Positions 63,872 to 64,000 of a DNA stretch of 64,000 nucleotides are shown here, piece by piece. The DNA lies in the NCBI GenBank assembly GCA_964518335.1, contig CAZFDT010000001.1, positions 1 to 64,000 of the forward strand, read 5' to 3'. Numbering within the stretch: the stretch's first letter is position 1; each line of letters starts with the position of its first letter. The translations under genes and the position numbers were made by a program. This DNA comes from CAZFDT01 sp964518335 (GTDB lineage: Bacteria > Planctomycetota > Phycisphaerae > Phycisphaerales > Phycisphaeraceae). A model generated the notes under the pieces. It had not been told where the DNA came from. It was given only the letters and a program-made list of their open reading frames with translations, and did no database searches.

Positions 63872-64000
63872 ATGCCGCTCTTACATCATCCATCATCCAT
63901 CAGACATCATCCATCTCCCCGCCAGCGCGGCGCAGCGGCGATCCTGGCCATGATGTTCCTGGTCATCTTCTCGTCGCTGGCGGCGGCGATGGCGATCGTG
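63872..64000 (+). CDS. 5' end of a PilX-like pilus assembly gene (partial)
   Basis: The frame begins with AAGGA about eight bases before the ATG and reads 43 codons to the window edge, without a stop. After a His-rich start it has a QRGAAAILAMMFLVIFSSLA helix like those at the start of PilX-type minor pilin proteins. The rest lies outside the window. Confidence 0.7.
   Translation, partial: MPLLHHPSSIRHHPSPRQRGAAAILAMMFLVIFSSLAAAMAIV

Noticed and set aside
1..64000. CRISPR array or phage/defence genes
   Set aside because: No regularly spaced short repeats, integrases, capsid or nuclease genes were seen in the window.

Overview
The window looks like a chromosome segment from a GC-rich Planctomycetota bacterium, most likely of the class Phycisphaerae. 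The case rests on gene content: four secreted prepilin-like proteins with a G|FTLIELLVVIS leader, six proteins ending in a PEP-CTERM sorting tail (xPEP, a hydrophobic helix, then an Arg-rich end), DUF4838 and DUF2961 sugar enzymes, a TatC with an enlarged loop, and small conserved proteins of planctomycete type. Nothing suggests a phage, plasmid or insertion sequence, and there is no CRISPR array.

Roughly the first 49 kb is a run of polysaccharide-degradation gene clusters, each with its own transcription regulator. Module A (187-15720): a LacI-type regulator (9718-10788) lies among two GH9 cellulase-like enzymes, a PEP-CTERM protein, a gingipain-like protein without cysteine, a prepilin-like protein, a PHP metallohydrolase and a histidine phosphatase, with an amidohydrolase plus Rieske pair facing the other way. 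Module B (16291-35239): a ROK regulator (25897-27147) is divergent from a minus-strand operon (two DUF4838 proteins, a GH42 beta-galactosidase, two unassigned TIM-barrel-like proteins) and is followed by a plus-strand run (PEP-CTERM protein, GH172/DUF2961, a GH67-like glycosidase, a prepilin-like protein, a second GH42). Module C (35467-49375): a second LacI regulator (40052-41065) sits between a minus-strand set (prepilin-like protein, PEP-CTERM protein, BNR_4/PA14 lyase-like protein) and a plus-strand operon (2-hydroxyacid dehydrogenase, CE6-type esterase, a formylglycine-generating-enzyme/heparinase fusion, an SGNH esterase, a sodium:solute symporter). Each module therefore has one regulator, one prepilin-like protein and one or more PEP-CTERM proteins. 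The inferred scheme is extracellular attack on a plant or algal polysaccharide, uptake by the symporter, and intracellular finishing by GH42 and the dehydrogenase.

From 49.7 kb the content is mostly housekeeping: tRNA-Ser(GGA), truB, tatC, queA, a HAD phosphatase, a flavin reductase-like protein, a tandem AhbA/AhbB-like winged-helix protein, a PEP-CTERM subtilase, a fourth prepilin-like protein, a CPBP protease and apt. The end carries a type IV pilus/type II secretion cluster (pilT, pilC, a pseudopilin, and the start of a PilX-like gene cut by the window edge).

The main oddities are a 623-bp exact repeat shared by the two DUF4838 genes, a short motif (TTAAGCAA) repeated in three intergenic regions around the first LacI gene, inverted repeats in front of the ROK and second LacI genes, a decayed alcohol dehydrogenase fragment near 16 kb, and the FGE-heparinase fusion. 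Family names were assigned by eye from motifs and gene context, without database searches.
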